A stretch of DNA of 64,000 bases from Aurantiochytrium sp. KH105 (lineage: Eukaryota; Sar; Bigyra; Thraustochytrida; Thraustochytriidae), in assembly GCA_003116975.1 (NCBI GenBank), contig BGKB01000214.1, positions 1 to 64,000 on the forward strand, read 5' to 3'. A program made the position numbers and the translations under genes. Within the stretch, counting starts at the first letter, position 1. The number at the start of each line of letters is the position of its first letter. This document shows positions 20,201 to 27,600 of the stretch, piece after piece. A model generated the notes under the pieces. The model saw nothing but the letters and a program-made list of their open reading frames with translations, was not told the DNA's origin and ran no database searches.

Positions 20201-21871
20201 GCGCGCTGCGGGAGACCCGGCGATGCACGAAGCAACAACCACAGAGTCATTTTGAAAGTTATGGTCAAGCACCAGTCCGAGGCTGCCCTCAGAGAACGTG
20301 ATCTCGATCTCGTCGGGGTCCAATCCTGGTTTGGCAAGACGACCGTAAGAGGTTTCCGCCCCGGCAAGTTCCGACTCGAGTGTTGTCGCGAGTTCCTTTT
20401 GCCATCCTGTGCCAGAAACGACTGCCTCCTGCGCTCTCGAAGCGCGGCTTCGCGGCGAGTGTTGCATTGCATGAACAGGCTCACCTTCGCTCAACGTCGA
20501 GTCTTGGGAATGGAAGGGCTGCAATTTGAAGTTCCGCGTTTCCTGAGCATCTCTACCAGCCATCTCGATCGCGTGCTTAAGGACGTCCAGAGGAAGATGA
20601 GCTTCGAGGTCAACGAGGTCCTGGTCCTTCAAAAGTGCCTCGAAGCGCTGCTTTCGCTCTGCCGCGTCTGTGATCCGGGTCAGGATGCGTGCTCTCCTGT
20701 TGCACAGGGCATGGTATTCCTCTTCTGGTTCAGAGGGATGGGTTTTCCTCCGCTCCGCCACCCATGCTTCGCTCTTGCGCCGCTCGCGTGCCTCGATACG
20801 CTCAAGCCACTGGCCATGACGTGAGAGGTGCGAAAGAATCTGCATGAGGAAAACGAGCTCGTCCTCTCCAATAGCAAGCACGATGGGTGTCAGCTTGATT
20901 TGTGCGTCCGCGCGATGGGGCTCGCCAGCCCCCACGGAAAACGCCGTGTTTAGCTTGACGCGCATCTCCAAATTCAGAGGACTTAGCATCGGCCGCACAC
21001 CACCAGATCGCGCGCGGTGTCGTAGGTAGTGTTCATAGTAGGCCTTGACAGAGAGCTCCTTGGCTCCCGCAGGTCGGGCTTCGTCGCTCACGCGCCGCAT
21101 CGCCCGATCCCTGTGGGCAAAAGTGGCTTCCAGCGCAACGATTCTCAGCACCTTGAAGACAATGTAATCGCAATCGTCATCAAAGTGTCGATCCCAGTTC
21201 TCGTCCGTTGTGAAAACTTGTGCGTTTGCAATTGTGAGGTCTAATGCCGACACGTCTTGCAAACGAAGATCCCAGTGCTGCACCAAGCCACCATGGTATA
21301 GACCTTCTGAAACGGCGTCCGAGGCGTTGAGCGAGAGATCCTGATCGTGGATACAAGGCGTCTCGACGCGAACACTGATATTCTCCAGAGAGACCTCGAG
21401 GTTATCAACAATTCTCGTAATTGTACGATTCAACATGCCTTCGCTTGAAAAGTATAATCCCGGGTTCTCAGAGAGTCTAGTCACTTCTGACTCGGGGTGC
21501 ATTGTCTCAAGAAGAGCCACAATAGCGGCTTTGACAGCAGCCTTGAGATCGTCTCGAGCCGTCGTCTCATTCCATGCGGCTTCAAGATGCATATTTGCCA
21601 CAACGAGAACGTTTTTGATGCTCACCTTGACGGGCCTCGATCCAAGGTGCGAAAAGGGAATATCTACCAGAACGTGGCCCACGTAAACTCTTTCGAGTCG
21701 GAGCGGAATGCCCTCTCTGAAGATCATGTCGTTGAGCGTGCTGGACTTGACCTCGAGATGCTCGAGATCAAGGGCATGTTTCCCAAACAAGCTGATCCCG
21801 ACATCGAATTCGCCTTCCACGTACTCGTTCAGAAACCTGTTGACAAGGTTTTTCACCAGCCCCGACAGCAT
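5219..21871 (-). CDS. VPS13: Giant VPS13-family bridge-like lipid transfer protein with extra domains
   Basis: Single-exon gene of about 5550 residues, expected to carry bulk lipids between organelles at membrane contact sites. I chose the ATG at 21871 because it begins a classic chorein N-terminal domain (MLSGLVKNLVNRFLNEYVEG). The frame stays open upstream to 22387, but that part is GC-rich repeat sequence without family similarity. Segments in order: chorein domain (about 1-115); PDZ-like domain (about 520-600, SLGLVLD and GMVITAIG); acidic run (about 1180); Arg-Ser-rich stretch (about 1860); VAB/SHR-BD adaptor repeats (about 2630-4450, NNTGIEL and NRTPFPLEV); discoidin-like module (about 3130-3330); RanBP2-type zinc finger (about 3370-3395); PH-like segment (about 3500-3660); C2-like segment (about 4670-4790); and the C-terminal VPS13 region with the TPRLFTRSGEMILY motif near 5405. 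The length exceeds yeast Vps13 (about 3100) because of disordered inserts and added domains. Confidence 0.92.
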   Translation of the reverse strand: MLSGLVKNLVNRFLNEYVEGEFDVGISLFGKHALDLEHLEVKSSTLNDMIFREGIPLRLERVYVGHVLVDIPFSHLGSRPVKVSIKNVLVVANMHLEAAWNETTARDDLKAAVKAAIVALLETMHPESEVTRLSENPGLYFSSEGMLNRTITRIVDNLEVSLENISVRVETPCIHDQDLSLNASDAVSEGLYHGGLVQHWDLRLQDVSALDLTIANAQVFTTDENWDRHFDDDCDYIVFKVLRIVALEATFAHRDRAMRRVSDEARPAGAKELSVKAYYEHYLRHRARSGGVRPMLSPLNLEMRVKLNTAFSVGAGEPHRADAQIKLTPIVLAIGEDELVFLMQILSHLSRHGQWLERIEARERRKSEAWVAERRKTHPSEPEEEYHALCNRRARILTRITDAAERKQRFEALLKDQDLVDLEAHLPLDVLKHAIEMAGRDAQETRNFKLQPFHSQDSTLSEGEPVHAMQHSPRSRASRAQEAVVSGTGWQKELATTLESELAGAETSYGRLAKPGLDPDEIEITFSEGSLGLVLDHNFQNDSVVVASCIAGSPAARTRLIEPGMVITAIGNYDVTDLSVEETLSKLRRGRRPLRVRFKGSVNAARVAANYVRGSVVNFVRAIVALDALDVTLFAGPGEQSLCVTRLIGVGCSLDAKSAGAAVGPLERLAHIVDLDLGLGILHADVISALPSSVSSEVWAPIHLMSSACEFDQDGMREHHALDGAIPPAYEHDIDWNPFGRTHETSVASLLEDPRWVFSCFATATLLWNRRRLHFEGSGERKEAENEALPRDFISLYEELGDFEKWTAQSTRTWQELVRSGERLASMASAQATAAHWSAVATEDLPPLLEYNLRFQRLANALALCRERPFLNVELSLVLPDRSLEVTSLREDDNGDDVDDGVNVGNFDGASDMESTQKRPSPAAKSEVPITMVTFRGSISDIEVCMQDAVLAKLGEFSSSLSARIAPFQGHEVPIETQPPPDFGDLSSLSWVRYEVAVQIGILRAILPDAAMVESKSLLRAMVVVGPIGIYPRNELPEEAATALDYLRPHKKVLDSIFLRVDRIRAVVVCRGNALASTTDGEHSTSAPIDPQDQDATMLLQYKTPMSMKDALQRPSLLPRPIAERDSESEVEGDVRFFDAQQSVRSDLGGRINEGSASASSDADEDTQFQDAFSQADDDDDDENDDGASDTLRRQVSWARRRSSSSVGAVTGGEGADPIDEAAEQTMDGPSSVSLLEMYLNILRVSFRGAPYGVQPVEVGLVLGDLNLLVTESHVTLLLDLIDVLQKTMQNMDDSQDMLPKDAAWRPGDRASIESHSVGAAIDADAAAEDTLDAVIDKFGGAGDVVSAMGNMQQGLTQAVEHALGVESEVYGADDFVLRPQEATGVFERICDVLGPVLARELNSKVAPPWVAAVGPKEAVSRTVAFFYGDLWVQSERLKGTFGSPEASGGARTSVRSPIAKGKRTSAGDRRSRSGPRTRSRALSHATDAHSRSGHLTRAHDAKRAVATPPASSWVTLRLDLHVTNVRADLFTTFQLSFSSIDVHCATSTSNSLARVGVHVGTVTMVNFRSRDGENPMVIQPTVEETDAARSERMYCLSFYIVLISDTLQQALRQSDAENGLLPAADASDSDTETSSSEGDSEDEMQTEGLGDASDEGGEDYLRGRRTSSDSTHEGVGAMSTSGSSDDDGGEDDDKSLRALRKRLEEASDGPAAVEKAIARIHRQTFKSPKKEVESLQGALDMAQRARARVRRQEEQVIRSREASGTRFRSTLAQRGCGALLWEAQTSRKSLSDTGRSLGRVLRQRQRTLARTADDESLEARRAHDNRRSLQALHRSQLGLSRSRTHHLDSDRHESRRHARSRSRSRSVGRGRQRSETVDASTLEILDDEAATTLYSCVKQIVKLVGPTTTLERETSIPAVSVTLVVRDLVVEISERLALTGLELLDTVQKAVAGSSPSEASVQSGQSGSMHQTEEERPGNPTVLSGVEFSTEMQGVIIRVKTSRDRPFGPAPGGKDDGQKRIKSTDSRRGSHVGSVTEGSSLMGDLTTLDVPSAMSGAELARQSFNDIFVDIGLNVALVYVAHQCVEECELKMSRTTISITYDRTTTLLRRRQQRRWSRQAVSPSVTVTHAVLKPWDASLEYVLRRDMNKPREITRLVSGSMGNLQLSLWTTDVSVLTQAGSELGEIAESVARAAEKVTGGAGAPEGDKEGENGCSQAEQHKQIEATNPDGGAIRVMIFKAQGVSVLGMAMDKGLVIADDPSYGRHLEACAQAAWFMERNAELFASVPVVVRWLDSLVVAVARNGAHFSTEKIDLLQGVDTSRDTTEQSPLGYSIRRQPSSPPRGMGQLYEGNSVLSPLIEDDKDIMASDTDDSENPSGAHYIGDSNLLEVSDRHAEHRAAVEARQTELFTREEMDILHDRIKLSVSGMGVELVQEVLRSETRVETFLPVLRFGAEKIELRGESFSQFSKDFVLATYVDMEAKFYNRRIGSWEFIMEPWTRTKASVLVSEADQNISVNLEALNRLNINVSEDLLALLLKLQSDLERASSSLSEDPVTRAVMDERNEATTVNDGKSVALSKGPSVTVSKQVSTVQRTLRSRRRRRIHRQRSRKGGRRSKKTVARREAQHWLINNTGIELVMHDLYQVGYDYRGIITVSYRDGWYLPTHERWNKRPLMRITLLPYRRRGTVGSLGNDGGDARAIPIGSSERHPEDDDFDDSASSALDSDTSDSRSDTSHVVRPYQDGNKYVLPYEGSRSAEVPHLLVEVKDATGAYYQTSVDLVPYILFPNQGSAEWFRLRSDGAKLDTPRGAELMLSIEFDLHEDLNADPKSALREVHGDRQAAIEPFRMASGAMIPMNFQALPKKHWYKNINRYEINKSISTKQYTKLRAVAVDFSRGLDFASPHKPLLMVFPVDEAGETMLTTRAVSDARVPGQREAIGVAKPPYEGLDRGGPVEEREASATSIVSLGNDIGLGGKDGLSLFGKKSRKETNGSDDHMPADASFSFNVFAVSAMRDQKRRVIFLESPFKLMNAVDHTLEVLICEKGTIAEQENRKDVYPSLEPMSLEHAECKSSGRHLARYGMDMNCLFDRRSSTKWVDGGHRLSEQSDEVAEDAEMLQAVNEEEGAGFALDSYVEWTFAQPVQICLYRLTPALDAVVRDAHATPFDSDKQVDASRLGLDPVQWRVYGKLLQQESSASDSIPDDNEDAGRNKEKAASTSAAANAATGRAVTGQAGDLEPVETPWVLLDERSGIAFDRERRPREYFLPQVGSFHCYRIELSSGCTFSAMERQGAAKARPYEEEIDLARASCGPKDSVPIALSCIELFQERLLARRMRVLVASGLVSPGDESNMLDFDDEEALEESRHRSSAEWTCPTCEIFNVGGDATCKLCGTTRPEVRDVVETDVFAQDIEDPDTVTSDQAEQARKRRSRAIEDMARRSAQRHMSTTAGSRTSSKTSGNDAALEDDNAFAKAIELDKMSGKVAVASDAGSVRGGARFRTRRVHLTLESLSVEKPRNTKELGRNLLYRQIGRRVANQSEQDDARSNSSDVDSLDSDTPGFVAGSSSPLRRRSTSLDYETLELNMAAETVVQVVKSQRLTMRLITPQRGSKAGVNRPHSTRGGLSLDGGVLLRFDHRETFRRWFDAIESILKRLRRRHQGKVIEVEEFTGMRRLVRPGEEFSIPLNFIYSTRKWSLFIRPDTNVGQVQVHWAQVLDHISAQILRFEDSVDNVIPDLACEPFKYSERVLRESKLEMTPFSFSAAFTKRFLKGHHSGLDDSPSTEGTSKLIPRVEITIRAWVRVINALPYSVEVRFKSTEEAGQHTIAPGQEINMCKIRRDEEAQFRIPALDTEWTDRQRLESLSYFQDSARKTFGHSSQRQQQLNSGTPVQFWKRGSNRQYLKNVAAEAKIDRSRDPTGPLYVVLYAPFWFYNYSDLNLLAIPRDSFLSPGDESKDVFLEPNFLPDNSEQTKGVHVLPHLRNMDGKAKVSIAVALSQTELQGVGKQGPTAAQNPNAWKPEMEAGGETARRVQAVRNNWLTDFENEHQDYFVSNWSRPVKVQSTSENIQWRSFRFVLNAITILRREIGIEIVTGGVNAFTRSVQVIFRSKYLLVNRVPDTILHFTQSVPRVESQGAFAQGLQEYNVKQIQRTKMSQFLRRQKSTSNGGEPANGRDLEGDGRNYMPAPEGGDDLAREEEGAGSDDADQETKDGESRHEESLDNEMNGRAGEAAEDNASSKEEEEEEENEDEDEVTTALRVHGVHAGKTIKDLYLGPNPSHCQPFHFGGFQKEFVGYESGFRIGIVDGKLEDMTHESAVISAAKESEYSLLLRSKSGSSRERLGAHRVRVAIRKERGTTFIIFSRDLSMSSHPRPFYVIRNRTPFPLEVWQDRMARVHFNTIVYPGEDFAHAWDNPNLSQDIRARILWPLFREDQLADVNLGDLAFESSDELARKVQDLKEATSKHGHRHLTHQGGHKRRRQQEALRRQLQSTLERYESHEISAEGPATAYKGLSLEGLFPIDAVKQFDDLCVVEPRLFKTPLFVSVEGFIEESSKTLAFRLDSARAIEAATTSGSLGLATLGFFASPPGSEGTLSDDEDKVGDGEDSNNELADAGGKEAEDDEDEQDLAGGGSVTVAEAKRAPCRPRGEEGQLPASRASKRASAVSKAGAKLSSGHRKYNVFLRLVLKADAVFQTRSSAEHRGKYKVVVRVGGKSREFSGSVVALPGSPRKTTRDLEGIAEDLHFSLDTKPTQVFILVYVTNSMDKRELLRAGTIDLVKQLWAGKHAESWLEVNSPEWQKCKEDLAEMEREERRRVQALLDDGFTKSLRDRAMRLSNESEAQAANEDDGASNDQASESRKYAQSSTNLSVANSMSILEREKSLMSTLSRESRADETASQPSYRSGASSPFGTRSLPFLPMRTRQPTFTEEEEERASAEPVPLFELRDPDSESSQTARHLVPSSISNLAKRKGGEKQEESDETESGASTSRSQAWMQIRCEAVEPSQENQGKEGKATQAVLELGEAATLKVRVFLSSVGLSLVHASQRLEICYSIMQRVHVFSELSPGNLQLSVRLGHLQVDNHDPNAQYDVMVVPEKRPPVNPKSRYPYPREDCLSLEMIVRQSEEPYLELETFELDLSRLVVNFEESFLGNVLSMWAKVLESTNQDGASGLDARDIEHPPASTAHFILQVQALADFMYVYWFKIGTIQMIFQCHLDGGKKIVAEDQVSMAIKQYVPTMWIQDFRLRISDFSRSNEFTSVDEFYRVMTMFFVQEAISRNLQTALTQTNFSLNPFPACKTIAIGAYEMVHQPYMQRHRGCGGVCSGCQHGLAAFIASLSAGMTDLVHAYTDFVVMGLENVANANQYDLVARPLTLTTAAFRNVTSAISVSSHKIANELLNPVDRIEQIRTPRLFTRSGEMILYGPGNRPIQQDLPTQRAAAAVFHFVHDTWRLRKKLRQEAKARGQILQEFDPREYMNNRLRHERGNLFDRWMASIRDTLVSLQYEFAQARNEEGDPESEENDRLLGGVGVGVSGDGGGGGTTSGGGGTRDRLNS

Positions 21872-22820
21872 CCTCCTTGGCCCCCTTCCCCTCCTCGCCG
21901 AGCGCTGGTGAGAGAGACTGCAAGCCAAAAGTCGTCTGCCCCGTATCGCAAGTCGTATCCCGCCGCCGCCCCGTTCTGCGTCCGCACGGGCCAGCCCGCG
22001 AGAGGCTGCTGCCGCCGAGCTCGAGCAGGCAGGCCCGCAGGCCGTCCCGCCGAGGCGCCCCGCGCGACGCGCTCCGGAGCGGGGTCCGGCGAGGCCGCCG
22101 CGCCGCGCCGAGGGTCCGGGCCTCGAGGCTTCGAGGTTTGCCACGGGCAAAAGGTCGCAAAAGGTCGCAAAAGGTCGCAAAAGGTCGCAAAAGGCCGCAA
22201 AAAGCAGAGCGCAAAAAGCGGCAAAAAGCGACAAAAGGTCGCAAAAAGCAGAGCAGCGCAAAGCCGCTTCGCGCACTCGAGGCCGAGGCGCCAGACCCCG
22301 AACCCTCTGCCGCGCGACGCGGACGAAGACGGGCCAGGGCGGCCGGCGGAAAGCGCGCGCAGAGCTAGTCCGCGAGCGGGCGGACACGGACGGGCGGCCG
22401 GCCTGCCTGCCTGGCTGGCTCGGTGTGATCCATCGACCGATCGATCACGTGCCCAAACCTGCAGAACGACCGACCGTGCGTGCGCGAGAGCGGCGCAGGG
22501 AAGGACGCGGGTTGAAGCAAAGCCCTCGGCGTGCTCGTTTGGGCTTTTGGCGGAGAAAGGCCTGCGAGAAGGGAATGCTCGGATCCGGTCGTCGAGACAG
22601 CGTCGCAGTTCTTGTGCGAGGTTGAGCAGAAGGACGAAAGAGGAGCGAAACGGAGCTCGGGGTGTTCTCGTCGTTGTCCGGAAAAGGTGGTGGCGGGCTC
22701 GCGTAATTTTTCTCTTCGTAAACCCACGTGCGCGAGGGTGCTTTTTCTCTGAGCTGAACGATCCCCAAGTGTCACTACTGCTTGCGCTGCCGATTTGTCC
22801 AGCTACACCTCGACAAAGGG
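21872..22820. other. Divergent promoter region between VPS13 and the SET gene
   Basis: GC-rich spacer of about 950 bp. Long open frames on both strands here have compositional rather than protein-like sequence. It contains a decanucleotide tandem repeat, listed separately. Confidence 0.6.
22147..22256. repeat. Tandem decanucleotide repeat GCAAAAGGTC
   Basis: Four perfect head-to-tail copies of GCAAAAGGTC are followed by degenerate copies (GCAAAAGGCC, GCAAAAAGCG, GCGACAAAAGGTC). They lie in the divergent promoter about 275-385 bp upstream of the VPS13 start. Confidence 0.85.
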
Positions 22821-24602
22821 ATGATGGAGCAAGCGACTGCAAATTCGGCGACAAGGGCTGTGATGAAGGTGAAGCTCGATGCCACAGATCCGAGCACAGA
22901 CGCCATTTCGGGAGGCACACAGCCGCCTCGAAGACATGGATGGGGAAAGATCTGCCTTGTGGCATTACGCGCATGCAAGGCTGGCGAAGTCTTGCTGCTG
23001 GATCACGAACCGCTGGCCTATGCTGTAACGCATGTTGGCGAGGGTCGCTGCAAATGGTGCGGATCAAGCGAGCACAGCTCAGCGCGCTGCTCAGAGCTGC
23101 GTTGCGCATACCCTTCGCCCGTTAGTGAGCACTCCGATTGTCTGCTGAGTGATATCAAAGACTCTCTGTCGAGTTCTACGACATCTTGTAACTTACCGGA
23201 GCTCCTCCTGAATACGATAGCCTCCCTCCTCGACAAAAACACAGAAAATGCGATGCGCCGTCAAAATGCTATCCAGAGCCTCGTGGCGGCCATGGGCGAC
23301 CCGTTGCCTCGTCGCGCAGAGGCACAGAAACTTCTGGAGCACGGACTCATTCGTCGCGCTCTCCCCTCGAGTCTGTGTAACGAAGACGAGCTTGCTGGGC
23401 TCTTGCATGTGCTCGCGCAATTTGAGATCCAAGAGCGCGTTCCACCGGGGGGTGAATTCGAGTCACAGGGAAAGCGATTCGGGGTTTTTGGACTCAGCAA
23501 CTTTTGTCGCCATAGTTGCTCACCGAATGCCGTGCAAAGCATGCAGGGAAAATCCCTCGCGCTCGTCGCGCTGGAGCCAATTGCTGCGGGCCAGGCCATT
23601 TGCCTCGATTTTTGTGGAAATGCAGGACTTCGCCCTGCTCGTGATCGCGCACACGCGCTTCGCGATGCATTTGGGATTGATTGTCGCTGCAGGCTATGCA
23701 CCACGCAGCCAGATCGCTGCCGTGCCTTTGTGTGTCCTGCCGAAACAGGTCGATTCCGCGTTGACCTTGCCGGAGTCGAGGACAGCGACTCGGAGGCAGC
23801 AGGGCAAAGAGTTCTTGACGCTGTAAAGGAGGGATTGGAGGGATTTACGGCTGCCTCTTCGCCATTATACCACGCAGTTTGTCCCCTTGGCTCAGGATCG
23901 AGCCCTGATCGCTGGCGCTGCATTGCATGTAAGTGGACTCTCTCCGAGAAGGAATGGGCGCGCTGTATTCGGCAAGAGGAAACGCTGCGGTCTCGCGCTC
24001 CGCTCACGCTCAGTGACGCCGATGACTTGTTACGCAACTGTTTCATTCGCAAGGAACACTTCCTCATTGTTGAGACTTACTTTCGTATTGCTAAAGCCCT
24101 GGCCATGGAACTCGCTGGCGCTCAGGCCAGTTTATCGAATGCTCCGTCTGCTCAGCCTTATCGGGAAGCAGCAGGTCATGGCGAGCAACTGCAAAGGGGC
24201 TCGACCACTTGGCAGAGACCTGAACTACCTGTGAGCACCGCAATGTCTGGAAATTCAGCATCACGAGGCCTACAATCTCAGCCAGAGCCAACACCAACAC
24301 CAACACTTTTGAGAGAGAGCGGCCATACAACAAGTGCTGCGTCCCAAATTGAACTCGTTGCGGAGCTGTGGCTTGCCGTTATCGAGGGGATCGATGTGTC
24401 GGCACCACGCGCGATCGACGCTCGCGTTGACCTTCGCGTGCAGCTTGCTCAGGTGCTTGAGGGCCTTAAGTTTATGAAATCGGCAATGCTGAACGAGCTG
24501 TACAAGGTGGCAGCACAACTTTCAAGAGAGGCGTACGGACCACGAGAAACCTCCACATTCACTCGGTGGCTTGAAGAACGTTGTCGAATGCAAAAAAAAT
24601 GA
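22821..24602 (+). CDS. SMYD-like SET-domain protein (putative protein lysine methyltransferase)
   Basis: A 593-residue protein starting at the ATG at 22821. It opens with a split-SET beginning (residues about 34-65, GWGKICLVALRACKAGEVLL), the usual 'charged loop, then KAGE' of SMYD proteins. The SET core has the cofactor/substrate motif NFCRHSCSPNAV near residue 225 and AGQAICLDFCGNA further on, followed by the post-SET zinc motif CRCRLC near 287. The MYND zinc finger normally lying between the SET halves is reduced: CKWCGSSEHSSARC is present but later MYND Cys/His ligands are not evident. The C-terminal third is helical with a low-complexity Gln/Thr/Pro stretch. It presumably methylates lysines using S-adenosylmethionine; the substrate is unknown. 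Its stop lies only 7 bp from that of the convergent channel gene. Confidence 0.82.
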   Translation: MMEQATANSATRAVMKVKLDATDPSTDAISGGTQPPRRHGWGKICLVALRACKAGEVLLLDHEPLAYAVTHVGEGRCKWCGSSEHSSARCSELRCAYPSPVSEHSDCLLSDIKDSLSSSTTSCNLPELLLNTIASLLDKNTENAMRRQNAIQSLVAAMGDPLPRRAEAQKLLEHGLIRRALPSSLCNEDELAGLLHVLAQFEIQERVPPGGEFESQGKRFGVFGLSNFCRHSCSPNAVQSMQGKSLALVALEPIAAGQAICLDFCGNAGLRPARDRAHALRDAFGIDCRCRLCTTQPDRCRAFVCPAETGRFRVDLAGVEDSDSEAAGQRVLDAVKEGLEGFTAASSPLYHAVCPLGSGSSPDRWRCIACKWTLSEKEWARCIRQEETLRSRAPLTLSDADDLLRNCFIRKEHFLIVETYFRIAKALAMELAGAQASLSNAPSAQPYREAAGHGEQLQRGSTTWQRPELPVSTAMSGNSASRGLQSQPEPTPTPTLLRESGHTTSAASQIELVAELWLAVIEGIDVSAPRAIDARVDLRVQLAQVLEGLKFMKSAMLNELYKVAAQLSREAYGPRETSTFTRWLEERCRMQKK

Positions 24603-24609
24603 ACAGACA

Positions 24610-27600
24610 TTAGATTTCAGCTGGACTAAAGGGTTGGAAGCCTTCTCGGCTTTCGATTCGTGCGACTTGTTTCAAAGCTTGGTCTCGGACCTGCTCGCGC
24701 ACCTCCACAGAAAGACGCTGCAGGATGTCATCGAGCTTAGCAAACGCCACAACATACACCTCGCATATCGTGAGTGCAACTGGTGTGGCTGTCATGGCTT
24801 GATCCACGAGAATTTCAATCCCCACCAGGTCATTCGTTGGGATTTCCTTGCATAGGCACTGACCTAGGATCATCATGTCGTCGTGCATGCCATCAACATG
24901 GCCAATTTCCGGAGGAATTGGACTGAGTCCTGAAAGGTGTTCGCCGTCAAGTTCGTGTCCACTCTGCGGCGCCCAAGCGGGGTGTGCTGCAAGACCCACG
25001 GGCGGCGAGCCCTGACGCGCAACGTCCCTTTCGGTATTCTGGCGTACCAGCATGCGGGCATTAGCGCGAAGAATGTCAGGAAGTTCACATGAAGACAGCT
25101 GTAGAGCAACATATTGCATTTTGCCCGAGACGTGCAAGGCAAGTTCGATTGCCACCGAACCTTCGCAACCGAGCGTGTCGCCTGTCACCAATGTGCGATG
25201 TCTCATGCCAGCCGCAATCTCCAAAATAACGGCATTGGGAAGTCCGAGGAAGCACGGCGCCTGACCTAGCTTGGCACCGTGCATGTAGCCTCGGATCTCG
25301 CGCTGTATGGCGTCGGGTAAGCTCTCCATAAGATCGGGCTCCGAGATGCCAAAGCGCGCGAGCAAGGTTTGCGAGTCAAGAAACTCATTCACGGTATGCA
25401 TAATCGCAGGTGGAGTATTCTTGTCACGAAGATTGCGCCGCACAGCCTCGCGTATTGTCTTTTGCCGTGCAGCAGCAGAGTCGAGATTCGAGATGACAGT
25501 CGTCACATTTGCAACAATGTCCACGTACATGTATAAGCTGACAAGAAGGACGGCGACCGCAAAGAGAGTTTCTAACATGGTCTTGGGCACGATATCGCCG
25601 TACCCAATTGTCGTTAGCAGGGTGACGGACCAGTAGAGTGAACGTAGATAAGCATGACCAGATGTGATCTCGACAAGGCTTTGATCAAGTTGACCTTCTT
25701 CCAAATGCGCCCAGGATGTCGGCAACCCTTCGCAGTACGCGAGAAAGTACCATGTACACGCCACCCAGTGCGCCACAAGAAGCAAACTGAACACCTTGAA
25801 GATGATGCGCATCACGGCAGCGCTCATCTTGACCTTGATGGCATGGAGGTGAAAGTCAACAAGAGGATAAAAGTATCCGCTCACGCGGCGAAGTCGCGCC
25901 AGAGTTAAAAGCCGACCCATACTCCAAACCTGGAAAAGGTTTACGCTGCTCTCCTGGGGGAAAGAGTTTGTGAACGTAACCATGACAATGATAATGTCAC
26001 AGGGAATCAGTGCGACAAGATCTGTCATGAACCAGGTGGCTCGGTAGTGAGGCCAGAGCTCTTCAGCCTCGCTGACAATCGAGCCTTCCTTAAAAAAAGC
26101 AAAGCGGCGCGCGTGCAAGTACATGTCCAAGGCGCACATGCTGTTGACCAGAACTGTTTCTGTCACAGCCCATGCCAGCAAAGCGCCGGACATTTCGTAC
26201 TGCTTTGCGGATGCGAGTATCCCCACGCGAAAGGGCACGGTGAAGGCTACGTAAGCTGTCATCGCAAGCACAGCGTACTCCCAGGCAACACGCCAGGGCA
26301 CGTGAGGTTGTACAGGTTGCCTCGTGCGGTTCTTGTGCAGACCTGAGATATCAGTCGTCATCATCTTTGTCACCTTGCGGTTTTTCAGGTTGTTGGCCAG
26401 TTTCAACGTCGCAGACGTGGCCTTGAGCAGCTCGACGTTTTCCAAAATCGTCGTCTCAGCGCCAGGAAACTTGTCGAGGGCCTCGAGAAATTCGTCCTGT
26501 CGCAGCACAAGCACAGTGCAAAACGTCTGCGCCACGAGAGACGTATTCATGACCAGCTGCTCAAAAAATTCATCAAAGCCAAAGACACCTTTACCCGAGT
26601 ACTTGTCGACTGTCGTTACGCCGTCCTCGGCAAGAACGGAAACGTCGCCCGCGCTGAGAACGTACATTGCGGAAGAAGGCTGGCCGGCACGGAAGATGAA
26701 GTCTCCTGGGGCACAGGTCGTGGGTGTCAAGCGCGAGATGAGCGAATCGACGAGGACTGGTTGTACACCCTGGAAGAGCGACACCTTGGCAAGCTGGCCG
26801 TCGTCCATGCTCCTGAGGAGCTCCGTTTGCAGGTTACGAGGTATGAAGCGAACAACCTCCTCGAGACTGCCCCCACGCTGAGAACGCCACATTTGGTCAG
26901 CATACGACAAAATTTTGTCGCGAAGGTATTGAGGGAGCTCACGGGCCGCCACGAGACGCTGAAGATCCTCGCGCCAACGCTTGTGTGTCGTTGCGGTCTG
27001 ATCGAGGTTCGCAACGATACTCGCCAAAATAGCGATGAGCAAAGCGTACATGGCTGCGCCCAGAATCATAACGAGAATCACAAAAACAGTTTCTTTGTCG
27101 GAGCGCGCAACCACGTCGCCGAATCCAACAGTGTTCAGGGTCACGAGAACCCAATACAAACCCCGCAGGTACAGAGCGCTCGGTTCAAATCGAACACACG
27201 ATGTGCTGGAATTCGCAGACATGTCTCCAAAGCACGTTCCGGAAAGAGTGCAGTCGCCCACAGCCCAGCTGTTGGCGGGGTCAACGTTCGCAAAGCGAAC
27301 CCAAATGCATGCAAGCCAGTGCGCAAAGATCATGAGCACCAGCAAAACCCGAAGAAGCTCTGCGTGCGTCTGCTTGACCTGCAACCTGTCCATGACCTGG
27401 CGGAGCCGATCAAGATGGACTCGAAGCTCAAAGACGCGTACGAGTTTGAAGAGACGAAGGGCCAGCGCCATGTGCAAGTTGCCCGAGCTGCCTGCGGCAG
27501 CAAGGTATATCCAGTCTACGGGGAAGGAGGCGACTGCATCCACAACCATGGCCTTGCTCTGGACGTATCTCGCGCACAGGCGTCTGGCGTCGACAATTAG

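Noticed and set aside
21872-22387. Upstream 172-residue extension of VPS13
   Set aside because: The chorein domain starts exactly at the ATG at 21871. The extension is encoded by GC-rich and decamer-repeat DNA and begins at a non-ATG codon.
21497-23125. 542-residue plus-strand frame antisense to the VPS13 start
   Set aside because: It overlaps the conserved chorein domain on the other strand and the decamer repeat. It has no protein-like features.
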